A DNA stretch of 64,000 nucleotides from Berberis thunbergii (GCA_003290165.1 QNQO01000646.1:434001-498000); one strand, 5' to 3'. Positions 23,701-35,344 are shown, counted from the first letter of the stretch. Notes: generated from the letters alone by a model not told the origin. Translations and numbers: made by a program.

Positions 23701-26700
23701 GATCCAAACAAGTGGTTCACATTATTTCAGCTTTTGTTAACTTGAGGGGTGGAATGCAGTTTCTGTACCTGTAAGGATATGAGTCCCACCACATTTTATT
23801 TACAGAAGTATCATTGACTGGCAAAAGCTGTACCAAATGAAATCCCGCCTCGACTGCCCAGTCAACGAGCAACTTTAGGTCAAGAAACTCTCCAACTCCC
23901 AGATCTTCTTCTGCCCGAACAGAAAACATAGGAACAGCAACACCAACTCCCCTCCATGGCATATCCTAAAAATTAACACAGTTTAAGATCTCATTTCAAA
24001 TAATGTGCTAAAAACCTTCTGAAGAATAAAAAGTTCCACTGTATTATGCATCTCAAAGATAACAATCCAAACATAAAGGAAGTAACAAATTACTCGGAAA
24101 ATGCCATCACATAAAGAAATGTATCTTGGTTGGCTTTTTGATGCCGAGTCAACAGAGAGCTCCCGGTGTAGACCGACTTCTACTGAAATTTCTCCTGCTG
24201 CTCCATTTTGACAGTACTTATAAGTGGAACCATTGTTAAGGGAGCACATAAACTGAAAGACAAGTAAGCATGCACACATACATTTAATCTAGGTTGGGAT
24301 CTATGGACACATCACACAAGTTTGCATGTATATCAAGACATAAAATCGGTAAGGGTAATGTTAGATATGGACTACCAACATGAGCTAATTCTAAATGAGA
24401 TGCTCCTATGGTGAGCATGTCATCTCACCAAAAAAATATATAAAGAATATGCTAAACTACATTTTATTTGAGACTTTACAGTCTCCTCTATGAAATCATT
24501 CCCAAGTTCTATTCAGTGATTATAACTTCATAAGAGTTGTTTCCTCTTTCACTAAAAATAGGCTCGGAGGTATAATCGTGCTTCTATTTTTTCTAACCAA
24601 AAAAAAAAAGGAAAAGAGAAAAGGTCAATCTAGGGCAAGTTGGCTCCCCTTTGATTTAGAGAGTCCATATCCATTCTAAATCCCCCCATAACCTTGACCT
24701 GGCTACCTCCTTTCTTCCAATTTTTGGTAATGGGGCTCCATTCCTAGTTCAAATTTCCTATCAATTAATTTAGAAACCTGAACCTTATCAAGTATGGTGC
24801 CCATTTTAAGGTGAAATATAGCCAATTATTCATAGTTTTACAAGTATCTGAATTGTCTCTAGTTTTAGAAGGATGGATTCTCCTTCCAAAAAGTACACAC
24901 ACACATAACATACCAAGAACCACAATAACTATCTTGAACCATGCAAGGAGATTGAAACAAAAAGAGACATTTAACAACAATTCGTGTCAGAGACTACAGA
25001 GAATCATAAAAGGATATTTTAATGGGAGTTCAGTTTTCCTGATTGCACAATCTGCTTGCCAAAGGGATTCGCCGGCATAACAAAGTTTGATTCCATCTCG
25101 AAGCTTCCATTGCCCTAACTGCTTGGAGCTACCAATCACATAAACCTGCAAATATGTTTCAAAGGTCCAAGAGTCCCATAATGGAATAAATACTACTGAG
25201 GTACTGTACACAAGCACAAAGGAAAAGATAACAGAAGCTACCAAACCAGGACATAAACATACATGGGACTCCTCGTATTAAGATGTTAATTTCAGACACT
25301 GACACTACCAAACTATAACATAATATACATGGGAATCCCTGTGTTAAGATTTTATTTCTATCAAGTGGTGTGACCTTAGAGTTCCCCACCCAAGCTTCTT
25401 ATTAATCAAACAAACTGGTGAATAGTCTTACCGATGAGCCACCCTTCATCTTTGGGCAACTAATTTGGAAACGAACAATGACTGAATCTGTTCAAGGAAA
25501 GAAAAAGAAAAAAAAATTAATAATGAACATATCAAATAATGCAAACGTAATTGATGAGCCCCCGGTTAAAGAAAACTGGAAATTTGGTGAGAGAATTACC
25601 TTCCTGATTACTCTGAATTTCTTCCAGGGATTTTTCTGGCAAAGCGTTACTTGTCTGGAAGATGACATTTTTAAATGCACTTCTGAAAAATAGAGTTTCT
25701 GAAGCATTCTGGAATTAGACAATGAGGGAAACTATTAGATGAAGCCGTTGAAATTGAAATACTTCTACAAGAAAAAAGGTGCTTCATATGAATCAAGAAG
25801 TTAAAAAAAAAAAAAAAAAAAAGTGAAACAAAATCTAAAAATGGTTTATACGGCAATGGATAGTGTTGAAGGTTTTGATTATTGAAGCACGTTAAGTAGT
25901 GATAGAATAGATACAATAGATATAAAATAGTCTGTTAGAAAGTTAGTTTGCATTGTTGTTAGAAGGTTAGCATAAACTGTTAGTATGACCTGTCATGAGT
26001 TGTAATCTGTTAGTGTAAAATGTAATGTCTCTCTTTGTATCATTTGTAATCTCATACATTATAAATAGAGAAGAGGATGCTCTGTAATAAGATTGACAAA
26101 TACAGAGATTCAGTTAGTTCATCAAGTTCTTTCATGGTATCAGAGCTTTGAGTCTCTTCTATCAATGGTGACACAGTCCTTGTCTTCCTCTGGTTCTCTC
26201 AATAATGTTCACACATCAAATGTGTCTTCTTCTCCTTCCTTTCAAGTCTTAAACCATTCTCTACCAGTAAAATTAGATAGATTTAACTATATACTTTGGA
26301 AGTCTCAAATTGAGAATGTCATTTTTGCTAATGGTTTTGAAGATTTCATTGAAGGAATTTCAATTTGTCCAACAAAGGAACTAAGTCCAGGAGTTATCAA
26401 TCATGCCTTTGTTGCTTGGAGAAGACAAGATCGTACCATACTCCATTGGATTTATGCCTCACTTACACCAGCAATCATGGCTCAAATCATAGGTCATACT
26501 ACCTCTTTCTCAGCCTGGAAGGCTTTAGAACAAATTTTTTCTTCTTCCTCAAGAGCAAGAATCATGCAATTACGTTTGGATTTGCAGTCTACCAAGAAGG
26601 GTTCACTGTCCATGATTGATTATATCATGAAAATCAAGAGTGTTGCGGACAATTTAGCAGCTATTGGCGAGGTAATTTCAGATCAAGAACATATAATGAA

Positions 26701-29700
26701 CCTCTTAAATGGACTAGGTACCGAGTATAATCCAGTAGTCATAGCCATCAATGTCCGAGATGATCAGATCTCGCTTGAGTCTATTCACAGTATGCTACTA
26801 TCATTTGAAAACAGATTGGAGCAACAAAGTTCTATCGATAGCATACCAACTATCTCAGCAAATGTAGCCAATTCTAGTAGTAAACAATCATTTGGTCGAG
26901 GCAGAGGAAGGAGTTATAGCAGCCATTTTCACAAAGGACGTGGCCGAGCAAGAAATCCCAATGGTCAGTATTATGTCCAGCAATATGGCCAACAAGGTGG
27001 TCATTATAACAAACCATCTAATGATCAACCACAATGCCAGTTATGTGGTAAATTTGGTCATATAGCCATGGCTTGTTATCATCGGTTTGATGTTAATTTT
27101 CAGCAATCAGCAAGTCATTTGAATTCTGGTTCTCCAGTTAATCCTAAACCGGCTATGCCAGCCTTAGCAGCAGTATCTAATCCATTTCATAGTGAAGGCT
27201 GGTACTTGGATTCAGGAGCAAGTCATCACTTGACTAATGATCATGTTGGTCTCACCAATTCTTCTCCATATGCAAGTTCAGACAAAGTTACTATTGGTAA
27301 TGGTTCTTCTCTTCCTATTGCTAATGTCGGGTCATTATCTTTCTCTTCTTCTCATCACACTCCCTTTCTTCTAAAGCAAGTCTTTCATGCCCTTCTTTAT
27401 CAACCAATTTGGTCAGTGTTACAAAGTTTTGTGCTGATAACAATGTGTTCATTGAATTCTGGTCCAATTATTTTTTTGTAAAGGATCCAATTTCGAGGAA
27501 GGTTCTTGCTCGAGGCAGCCTTGAGAATGGGCTATACAAGCTACCAGTTCTTCCTATCTCCAAGGCAGCATTAGCTTCCAGTTCCAGTTTCAGTCTCAGT
27601 TGCAGTTCCAGACCTACTAGTTCCAGTCCTACTAATTCCAGTCTCAGTTCTGGTTCTAGTCCTAGCTTATCTACTAGCTCTAGCATATCAGATGTATCTA
27701 CAAATTCTAGTTCTTCTTGTATTGATAATCTTGAACAATTATGGCACCATAGACTAGGCAATCGTTCAAAAGATATTGTCCATCAGATATTAAGTCTTTG
27801 TAATGTTCCACTTAATAAATCTAATTGTTCATCAATTTGTTCATCCTGCCAGCTTGCCAAAAGTCATAGATTACCTACTTCTTTGTCATCTTTTCATGCG
27901 TCTAGCCCTTTAGAACTTATTCATATGGACATCTGGGGTCCTGCTTTTATAAAATCAACTTCTGGTGCAAGGTTTTTTCTTCTGTTTGTTGATGACTTTT
28001 CACGCTTCATCTGGTTCTTCCCACTTCAGTCCAAAGGTCAGGCTCTAGCTGTCTTCAAATTGTTCAAGATTCAAGTTGAGAATCAGTTCAATACTTCTAT
28101 CAAATGTCTTCAATCAGATAATGGAGGTGAGTTCAAAGTGTTTAAATCTTTCTTGTTGGAGTCTGGTATCAGCCATAGATTTTCTTGTCCATACTCCTCT
28201 TTCCAGAATGGTTGAGTGGAACGTAGACATCGACATGTAGTTGAGACTAGTCTTGCTCTGTTAGCCCATGCACGTCTGCCTTTTCAATTATGGCAATATG
28301 CTTTTCAAGCTGCTGTTTTTCTCATTAATCGAATGCCAACTAAGGTGCTTCGTAATAAATCTCCTTATCAAGTTCTTCTTCATCGTCTACCTGATTATCG
28401 AGCACTTCATGTTTTTGGTTGTCTTTGCTATCCTTTCATTCGTCCATACAACAAACATAAACTTCAATTTCGATCTGTTGCTTGTGTGTTCCTTGGGTAT
28501 AGTTTAGAACATAAGGGGTACTTGTGTCTAGATCACACTTCTGGCCGAGTTTATGTTTCTCCTAATGTGGTCTTTGATGAGTCCTGTCTACCTATGAAAT
28601 GCTCATCAGTTTCCTCTTCTCCTTCTCCTATGCAATGCTCTTCTCCTTCTCCTATAGTCTCTTCTTTTATACCATCTCCTACTATAGTACCTCATGTAGT
28701 ACCTACCGTTGTGCCTAATGACAATCTGGTAGTGTCTAATCTCATTCCTTCCCCTGCTCCTATTTCATCTCCTATTCCATCTGCATCTATCTCTTCTTCT
28801 CCTACACCTATTCCATTTGTTTCTACACCTATTCCTTCTGCTCCTACTCTCATTCCTGCTCCTAATCTCATTCCATCATCTGATCCTCCACGCATGATTA
28901 CTCGGTCCATGACTGGCATCTCTAAGAAGAAACAGATGCTAGACTTGTCTGTGGTCAAGACTTCTGAACTTACTACTCTTCGCCAAGCTCTTAAGGATCC
29001 TCACTGGGTTCATGCTATGGAACAAGAGATAGTTGTTTTACATCGTAATGCCACTTGGACTTTGGTTGATCCTCCTACTCATGGCAACATCATTGGTTGC
29101 AAATGGGTTTTTAGGCTCAAATTCAAACCTGATGGCAGTATTGACAGGTATAAAGCCCGCCTTGTTGCTAAAGGTTTTAATCAAACTCATGGATTAGATT
29201 ATTTTGAAACGTTTAGTCCAATGGTTAAGCCTGCCACCATTCGCATTATCCTCACTCTTGCGGTCAGTTTTCATTGGGACATAAGACACCTTGATGTTCA
29301 TAATGCATTCTTAAATGGGGATCTTGAAGAACAGGTTTTTATGACTCAGCCTCCAGGGTTTACTGATGCCAAGTCTCCATCCAAAGTCTGCCAGTTACGC
29401 AAGTCTTTGTATGGATTAAAACAGTCTCCGCGTGCTTGGTTTTCTAAGCTGAGTTGTGCACTTCTGCAATGGGGATTTTTGCTTCTCGGACTGATAGTTC
29501 TATGTTTATCAAGGTGGATAAGCATTCCATACTTATTCTATTGGTATATGTGGACGATATTATTGTTACTGGCAGCTCTTCCAGCCTCATTTCTTCTCTT
29601 ATCACTCAACTTAATTCGGTTTTTGCTCTTCGTGACTTGGGGCCCTTGTCCTACTTCTTGGGTATTGAAGTTCATAGGTGTCATGGTTCTCTTCATCTCA

Positions 29701-32644
29701 GCCAAGCTAAGTATATCTCTGACCTTCTTCAGCGTGCTTCTATGGTAGATTGCAAGTCCTCTCCTACTCCTGGTGTTGTTGGTCAGTCCTTATCTCAGCT
29801 TGATGGTACTCCTCTCATGAATGCTACCACCTATCGTAGTATTGTTGGCGCTCTCCAATATGTCACTATGACACGGCCTGACATTGCTTTTGCTGTCAAT
29901 AAGGCAAACTGGCAAGCACCCTCTACTTCTCACTGGTTAGCTGTCAAACGTATTCTCCGCTACCTAAAAGGTTCTTCCAATGATGGTTTACTCATTCATC
30001 CTACACGTGACCTTGCTCTTGAAGCCTTCTCTGATGCTGATTGGGGAGCCAATCCTGATGACAGACGCAGTTCTAGTGGTTACTTGGTATACCTAGGTGG
30101 TACTCTTGTTTCTTGGTCAGCCACCAAGCAACATGTTGTCTCCAGAAGCAGTGTTGAATCTGAACATAGAGGCCTTGCTATTGCCACTTCTGAAGTCATT
30201 TGGATCCAAGCTTTGTTAAAGGAACTTTGTCTTCCTCTTTCTGGTACTCCAATTCTGTGGTATGACAATGTCAGTGCCTACCATCTTGCCAAGAATCCAG
30301 TCTTTCATGCACGCACTAAACATATTGAGATTGATCTTCATTTTATTCGTGATCATGTTCTTCAAGGTTCTTTGTTTCTCAAATATGTTCCTAGTACTGA
30401 GCAACCTGCGGATCTTCTAACCAAGCATCTTCCAAGTGCAAAGTTCACCTACCTCAAATCTCTTCTTGGTCCTGCTCCCTTGCCCTTGAGGGGGGATGAT
30501 AGAATAGATACAACAGATATAAAATATTCTGTTAGAAAGTTAGTTTGCATTGTTGTTAGAAGGTTAGCAATTGTTGTTAGAAGGTTAGCATAAACTGTTA
30601 GTATGACCTGTCATGAGTTGTAATCTATTAGTGTAAAATGTAATGTCTCTCTTTGTAACATTTGTAATCTCATACATTATAAATAGAGAAGAGGATGCTC
30701 TGTAATAAGATTGACAAATACAGAGATTCAGTTTAGTTCATCAAGTTCTTTCAGGTAGGGAAGGTCTTTGTATGAGTAATGTCTGAAATTTGTTATTTTA
30801 GTATACCAAATAATCTAAAGAGAATATGAGAGCTACTTAAATTATTAACAGAACAGTTGGTCACCTTTTTAGGTTGAAACTTGACTTGTAATTGCTTAAT
30901 ATGTGATATAAAACCATACATCTGTAGCATGTAGGGCAGTGAAATAATTGCAAACGGATATGAAGATTCTACAACAATTAAGTGTGAGGTTTAAAGTCTG
31001 TCAAGTGAAGTCCGATCAATATACAATGAAGGTATGGGTTATCACCAACAATGCGACTATCCTCAACTCCATCATTGAATTTAAAAATATCAATAATGAG
31101 GATTACCACTTGTTCGAAATGCACATGCAACAATTTTATTATATGATACCCAGTGTTCTAAAAATCGGTCTAGGCGCTAGAAGGTGGAAAACCGCCCAGA
31201 TTAATGGCTGGGCGGGCTGTCTGGGCGGTTCTGGGCAGTCTGGGCGGGTCTGGGCGGACTCTAGGCGGGGTCTAGGCGGACTCTAGGCTGGTCTAGGCGG
31301 TCTGGGCTTTTTTTTTTTTTTTTTTTTTTTTTAATAAGGCTGATTGTGTTCCTATTTTTTAGAAATAAACCATTTAATTGTTTTTTATTCAGTATATGTC
31401 TAAATGTAGCAAATGATGATTACTTAATGAAATTCTCAAAGGATCTGCTGGTACCAATTTTATTAATGTAGATTTTATCAAACATAACTGAGGATATTCA
31501 TGCAATTTGAAGAAAAATAAAAGAGTACACAAATTCAAATTTATATAAAGTACCCATCATGACCAACTTCAGTCATTTGAGTTTTAATAAATTTTGTTCA
31601 TGATTGTTAAATTTTCATGTTTTAAAATTTTGCATATGTATATTGGCATTAAATTGGATGTAATTGATAATGTATTATGCTTAACTTTTGTAAATTATTA
31701 AAGTAATAATACAAAACTTAAAACCGCCTAGGCACCTGCTCGCCGTCCGCCCAGCACCTAGCGATTTTTAGAACACTGATGATACCATCTATAATTCAAC
31801 AAGGATATGTAATAAACAAAAAATTCATAAGACGAGTTGAGTTTTTATTGGATCCCATAACCATTAAATGACTCCGACAGGGTTCAAACCCTGAACTTGT
31901 GATACTATCTACCAAAGTCTACCAGCTGTGAGCTAGTACCCATTGGCGATATGTAATAAAGTTAAAACTTGGAAGCGCACTTAAATATCAATATCATCGT
32001 AATTTCTAGTAAGATAGAATTGCCTACTGATTGATTTGGTATCCCATATTGGGAATCTTTCTAACTTTTTGTGAATGATAAGATGAAATGATTCCTCTTC
32101 TTATTTATTATTTGTTAGTAAAACATTACATGTATTGAAAACAGTTAAAAAAGGAACGTGATACTCCAGATCAACCAAATTTTGGGATAAATTAATGAAA
32201 AGCAATAGACACTCCCATGTTCAAGAATCATTAGCAAAACAAACAACACGAAAATGCACGAAGAATGATTATAAAATTAACACCACCTACCTGCCATAGA
32301 TCGCGAATCTCCACTAGCTCGCGGTCCTGAATCCCCACTGGTAGGGAAACGTTTCGCTTTTTTCCCAATTCCGACCTCAGCACATTTCTATAATCATCCA
32401 CCAAATAATAACTATAATCGCATTCGAACCCAAGAGGAACTGTCACAGTTCCAGACCATATTAACTCCTCACCTTGGAAATATGGACTCAACAACAGACC
32501 CTTCTTCACATTCCATGAACCAAGCACAGGTTCTGACCCACAAACCAGAACGCTTTGCCCCCAATGAGTGTAATAAGGCAATCTAAAGCTCAAATACACA
32601 CTTGTCAAGGATTTCTTCCCGGAAGTCAGCCCCAGATTCGCCAT
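17730..32644 (-). CDS. DPE2: 4-alpha-glucanotransferase DPE2 (disproportionating enzyme 2)
   Basis: Cytosolic enzyme that moves one glucose of chloroplast-exported maltose onto heteroglycan and releases the other; essential for night-time starch use. Twenty-two exons join in frame to 972 aa: 32644-32291, 25708-25600, 25487-25432, 25145-25018, 24223-24094, 23965-23769, 22978-22900, 22818-22780, 21835-21716, 21546-21445, 21262-21179, 21070-20828, 20722-20597, 20309-20235, 20078-20007, 19889-19770, 19613-19516, 19378-19219, 19094-18996, 18440-18243, 18151-18058 and 17965-17730. Two CBM20 starch-binding modules (about 10-118 and 130-250) precede a GH77 domain. Catalytic residues by motif are nucleophile Asp558 ([11 protein letters not shown]), acid/base Glu753 (ACGEDLG) and Asp805 (PSCHDCST). 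No transit peptide is seen, as expected. The start is ATG 32644. Intron 4 is AT-AC; all others are GT-AG. Intron 1 is enlarged by a copia and an hAT insertion. Nothing in the coding sequence suggests inactivation. Confidence 0.96.
24224..25017 (-). other. DPE2: U12-type AT-AC intron (DPE2 intron 4)
   Basis: On the gene strand, exon 4 is followed by ATATCCTTTT, the textbook U12 donor, and no GT site gives the right reading frame. TCCCTTAAC (24243-24235), matching the U12 branch-point consensus, lies about 12 nt before a terminal AC at 24224. Removing exactly this segment fuses ...LPL and NYKYCQNG..., matching the DPE2 family through CBM20-2. The reading is directly from sequence; that the minor spliceosome removes it is inference. 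Confidence 0.88.
25900..26134 (+). repeat. 5' LTR of the copia element
   Basis: A 235-bp LTR beginning TGATAG and ending TTCA. It contains a TATA-like ATTATAAATAGAG near 26058-26070, a plausible promoter for the element. Confidence 0.9.
26135..26149 (+). other. Copia primer-binding site
   Basis: TGGTATCAGAGCTTT directly abuts the 5' LTR. The first 12 bases match the standard plant copia site complementary to initiator-Met tRNA. Confidence 0.9.
26165..27481 (+). pseudogene. Copia gag and protease, frame-broken
   Basis: The ATG at 26165 opens a gag of the UBN2/copia kind, with an Arg/Gly-rich stretch around 26900-26960 and a zinc knuckle CX2CX4HX4C ([14 protein letters not shown]) near 27034-27075. 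The aspartic protease motif [10 protein letters not shown] follows near 27201-27230. The frame is lost at about 27390, after LLKQVFHA, and the real continuation lies in another frame from 27409. Gag and protease domains are otherwise complete. Confidence 0.85.
27409..28215 (+). pseudogene. Copia integrase, premature stop
   Basis: A Ser-rich spacer, then the HHCC zinc region (LWHHRLGN... [10 protein letters not shown]) and the integrase core with HMDIWGP and the second Asp in [10 protein letters not shown]. An in-frame TGA at 28213-28215 follows FQNG, where related elements continue into [11 protein letters not shown]. The C-terminal part therefore lies in the next reading stretch. Confidence 0.85.
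28216..30593 (+). pseudogene. Copia integrase end, reverse transcriptase and RNase H, frame-broken
   Basis: Begins with the integrase tail ([10 protein letters not shown]), then a Pro/Ser-rich linker (28600-28880), the RT with GCKWVFRLK and [11 protein letters not shown], a frame shift near 29450, then the RT active site YVDDIIVTG and RNase H ([23 protein letters not shown]). The last frame has no stop before the 3' LTR and ends inside it at 30591-30593. A short segment around 29900 (VNKANWQAP) departs from the usual sequence and may be a small rearrangement. Confidence 0.85.
30486..30496 (+). other. Copia polypurine tract
   Basis: A G-rich purine tract (TGAGGGGGGA) immediately before the 3' LTR start TGATAG, as needed for plus-strand priming. 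Confidence 0.85.
30497..30753 (+). repeat. 3' LTR of the copia element
   Basis: A 257-bp copy of the LTR. It differs from the 5' copy by about four substitutions, a 1-bp gain and a perfect tandem duplication of 21 bp (30549-30569 and 30570-30590). Confidence 0.9.
31151..31778. mobile_element. Non-autonomous hAT element in DPE2 intron 1
   Basis: A 628-bp element with perfect 17-bp terminal inverted repeats (CAGTGTTCTAAAAATCG). It is flanked by identical 8-bp duplications ATGATACC at 31143-31150 and 31779-31786. An 8-bp duplication and a CAG-type terminus are hAT hallmarks. The subterminal parts are GC-rich arrays of GGCGG-containing units (CTAGGCGG, TCTGGGCGG) in opposite orientations at the two ends, likely transposase-binding sites. 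A run of about 24 T starts near 31308. There is no coding capacity. The exact duplication suggests a relatively recent insertion. Confidence 0.92.
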
Positions 32645-33599
32645 TGTTGCCAAAAATGAAACAGACCCAGATGAAATCTAGCTAAGAAAACCACAACCAA
32701 ATTGAAATCTATCCAATTTTCAATCAGAAATACACCACTTTTCAGACTTTAGAGCTGTAACAAAACAACCCCAGACGAAATCTGCCCAAAACAAGTAAAA
32801 CCCAGTCTTTAATTAATGATTGGTGAAGCTTTTGATGAAATTTCAGTAAAATGAGGGACACCCAAACGAGATCAAGAAATATGGGATATTTATGAAATAG
32901 GGGAGTGAAGAAGAAACGAAAGAGTCAAAAAGTGGGGTTGGGGGGATGGAAGAGACGAGTAGATTAACCGTGATCACAATCTGCGAAGATCTTGGATTGA
33001 ATGGACGAGATTGAAATCAAAAGGAAAGGTGAGAGCTTTGTTTGGGTTTTTACTTGAAAATCACGATTTTTCTGTGCTTTTGAAGGTGACACTTGATGCA
33101 ATGGAGTGATTGGAGAGTGGCACTTGGGCAAAAATGTTTGCTTGTTTTTAATGACAGAGACTTCCTTATGTGGCACTTCTTCATCGGTACTTCAGCCCCA
33201 AAAAGAGATATTTCCAACAACTATAATAGTTTTCTAGAATTTTCGGAAAAAGAGATATTCAAGGATTTCCACCTTTTGCTCCACTTTATATTCAAGGGAA
33301 CCCGGAAAATTCTAGGGGTCGAGGGAGTCGAGGGAAAGGAAGCGAGGAATGGGTGTAACCACCCATTTTTTTCGTGATGAGCGCTCATGCACATCTTCAA
33401 CACGATGTGCTCATCCCGAAGATTTTCACCATTTGCTCCACTTTTAGCTTTTCATCCAAAGATTGGGATCAAAACGAGACCCACGTGGTTGGAATCAAAA
33501 AGATTACTTATGTTGATACTTCTTGTAACCTTTTAACGAGGATTTATAAATTTTGGGCGTCCTCGAGGCAATCCGTAAGAGTAAAATTTTGTATTTATT
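32645..33599. other. DPE2 upstream region
   Basis: Holds the DPE2 5' UTR and promoter on the minus strand. I see no other gene and cannot place a TATA box or transcription start with confidence. Confidence 0.45.
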
Positions 33600-34150
33600 A
33601 AATAATTAATAGTATAATTTTTGTAGTAAAATGATTATAATTTGTTTATTTTAAAATATATTTAAATGGTTTAAATTGTGTTTATTAAATAACTCCGAGT
33701 ACTATAATTTATGTGTCTTGATCAACTTGATAATCGATTTCGATCGAACACATAAATTGGCCGAAATTCATAAACACAATTTTCATTTTTATTGCAAGAT
33801 AGATTTGCGAGATTTTAGTAAAATGACCATAACTTGCTCATTTCAAAACATTTTCAAGTGATTTAATTTGTGTTTATTAGATAACTAAGAGTATTACAAT
33901 ATTTGTGTTGATTAACTTGATAATCGGTCTCGATCGAGCACATAAGTTGACCAAAAGACGGAAACACTATCTCATTTTCATTGCGAGACAAATTTGCGCG
34001 ACTTTAGTGAAATGACCATAACTTGTTCATTTTAAAACATTTTCAAGTGATTCAAGTTGTGTTTATTAGATAACTAAGAGTACTACAATATTTATATTGA
34101 TGAGGTTGATAATAGGTCTCAATTGAAGGTTTAAATTAGTTGAAAGCTAC
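33600..34150. repeat. Three tandem copies of a roughly 190-bp unit
   Basis: The motif GTTTATTARATAACTMMGAG recurs at 33680, 33872 and 34061 (spacing 192 and 189 bp). Each copy is followed by TTGATAAT-GG/CG-TTTCGATCGA-like sequence and preceded by AAAATGACCATAACTTG. The copies are diverged and no ORF spans them. This could be a small satellite block or part of an unrecognised element. Confidence 0.75.
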
Positions 34151-35334
34151 CATGTTTTGCATTTTTTTTGTTTTGAGTTTGGATTTCTCTATTATATTAA
34201 GTTATGCATATTTATGGAGTTTGAATTTAAGGGTTTCGACTTTGGAGGGATTTTGAGAGTTTTCAAAGGAGATTTGAGTGTGGGAAAAATTTGAAAGAGG
34301 TTTGCAAAAAATTTCGAATGGGGAAAGGGGGAGGAACCATTGTCGATTTGAATGGTGATGAAAAAAATGGATGATTTTTGTTTATATAGGTGGTGTGAAA
34401 AAGTATGGTGATTTGAAAAAGAAAGTAAGTGGTGTGAGAAAATAGAATGATGTGAGAAAGATAAAATGATAGTGTTGTATGGTCGCCACCTATTTTTTTT
34501 TAGGTACTCAAGTGACAGAGATCATATGACTAAAATATCGGTGCTAAAGTTTTGGCCTCATTTACATGGCTCAGTTGGGCCGATTTTCAGAGACACTGAC
34601 AATATTGAAAAGGCAGACTTAACAAATTATTTTGTCACGGCAATAGTTTGAAATTGTTAACCTAAGTGGAAGGGGAAAATAAAAGATGTAATTTTTAAGC
34701 CAATGGTATTCTTTATGTTATTTGTGTAATCATACTTATAATTTTATATGATAAGTTCATCATCCCCACCTTGTCAACTTAGGATTGACAGAGAAACATG
34801 AATGCATGCATCTTTTTAAAACATCATTTTCTTTTGCTCATGTGCAGAATGTGAACTTTGACATGACATGCAGGCTAGTCTAATTTCTAGGCCATTGCAC
34901 CATTCCTTCGTAACTCTACCAGAAAAATTGTTTATTTTAAAGAAAAAGATTATTCATTTGTCATTTGTTGTTTGTCATAAGTTTATATATATCTCCATAT
35001 GTGTCTAACAGTTGGTCGATTGGTTGCTATTATTTAGAAAAATATTTATTCAAAAATATAGTAAAACTAAAATCCATATTTCCATGGATGATATTCAAAA
35101 GGTTCATAGGCAACAAGTGAATAAATCCTTTAAGTTCAAATTAAATGAAATGATAAAATAGAATCTAAAGCATAAACAGAATATTCAAACTCAGGAGAAA
35201 ATGGTGGCCCAAGTGCTAAGTAATGGGGGCCAAAATTTTATTGCAAATCCGGTTTGTCGAATTTCCCTAAGCGCTCAGCGCACCACCATTTTCAGTCATT
35301 GACACCACCTCCCTCACCTACTAAGTAACACTAC
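34151..35334. other. Spacer without a recognisable gene
   Basis: AT-rich sequence between the 190-bp repeats and the Pack-MULE. I see only short random reading frames and no known element. Confidence 0.4.
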
Positions 35335-35344
35335 CAATTTTAAA

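Larger units (their letters stand above)
25900..30753 (+). mobile_element. Ty1-copia LTR retrotransposon in DPE2 intron 1
   Basis: A 4.85-kb element with LTRs at 25900-26134 and 30497-30753, a primer-binding site TGGTATCAGAGC directly after the 5' LTR (26135) and a purine tract directly before the 3' LTR (30486-30496). Domain order is gag, protease, integrase, reverse transcriptase, RNase H, which defines copia. The flanking 5-mers AGTAG (25895-25899) and GGTAG (30754-30758) look like a target duplication with one change. Apart from a 21-bp tandem gain and a 1-bp gain in the 3' copy, the LTRs differ at about four positions, so insertion is fairly recent. It is antisense to DPE2. Two frame shifts and one stop make it non-autonomous. 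Confidence 0.93.

Noticed and set aside
24983..25018. Alternative end of DPE2 exon 4 at a GT further downstream (CTCTGTAG)
   Set aside because: It would add PFMILCS-type residues absent from the family and would not join in frame with the next exon; the AT-AC boundary joins perfectly.
33674..34651. Short plus-strand reading frames around the 190-bp repeats
   Set aside because: They are not shared among the repeat copies and show no protein similarity I recognise.
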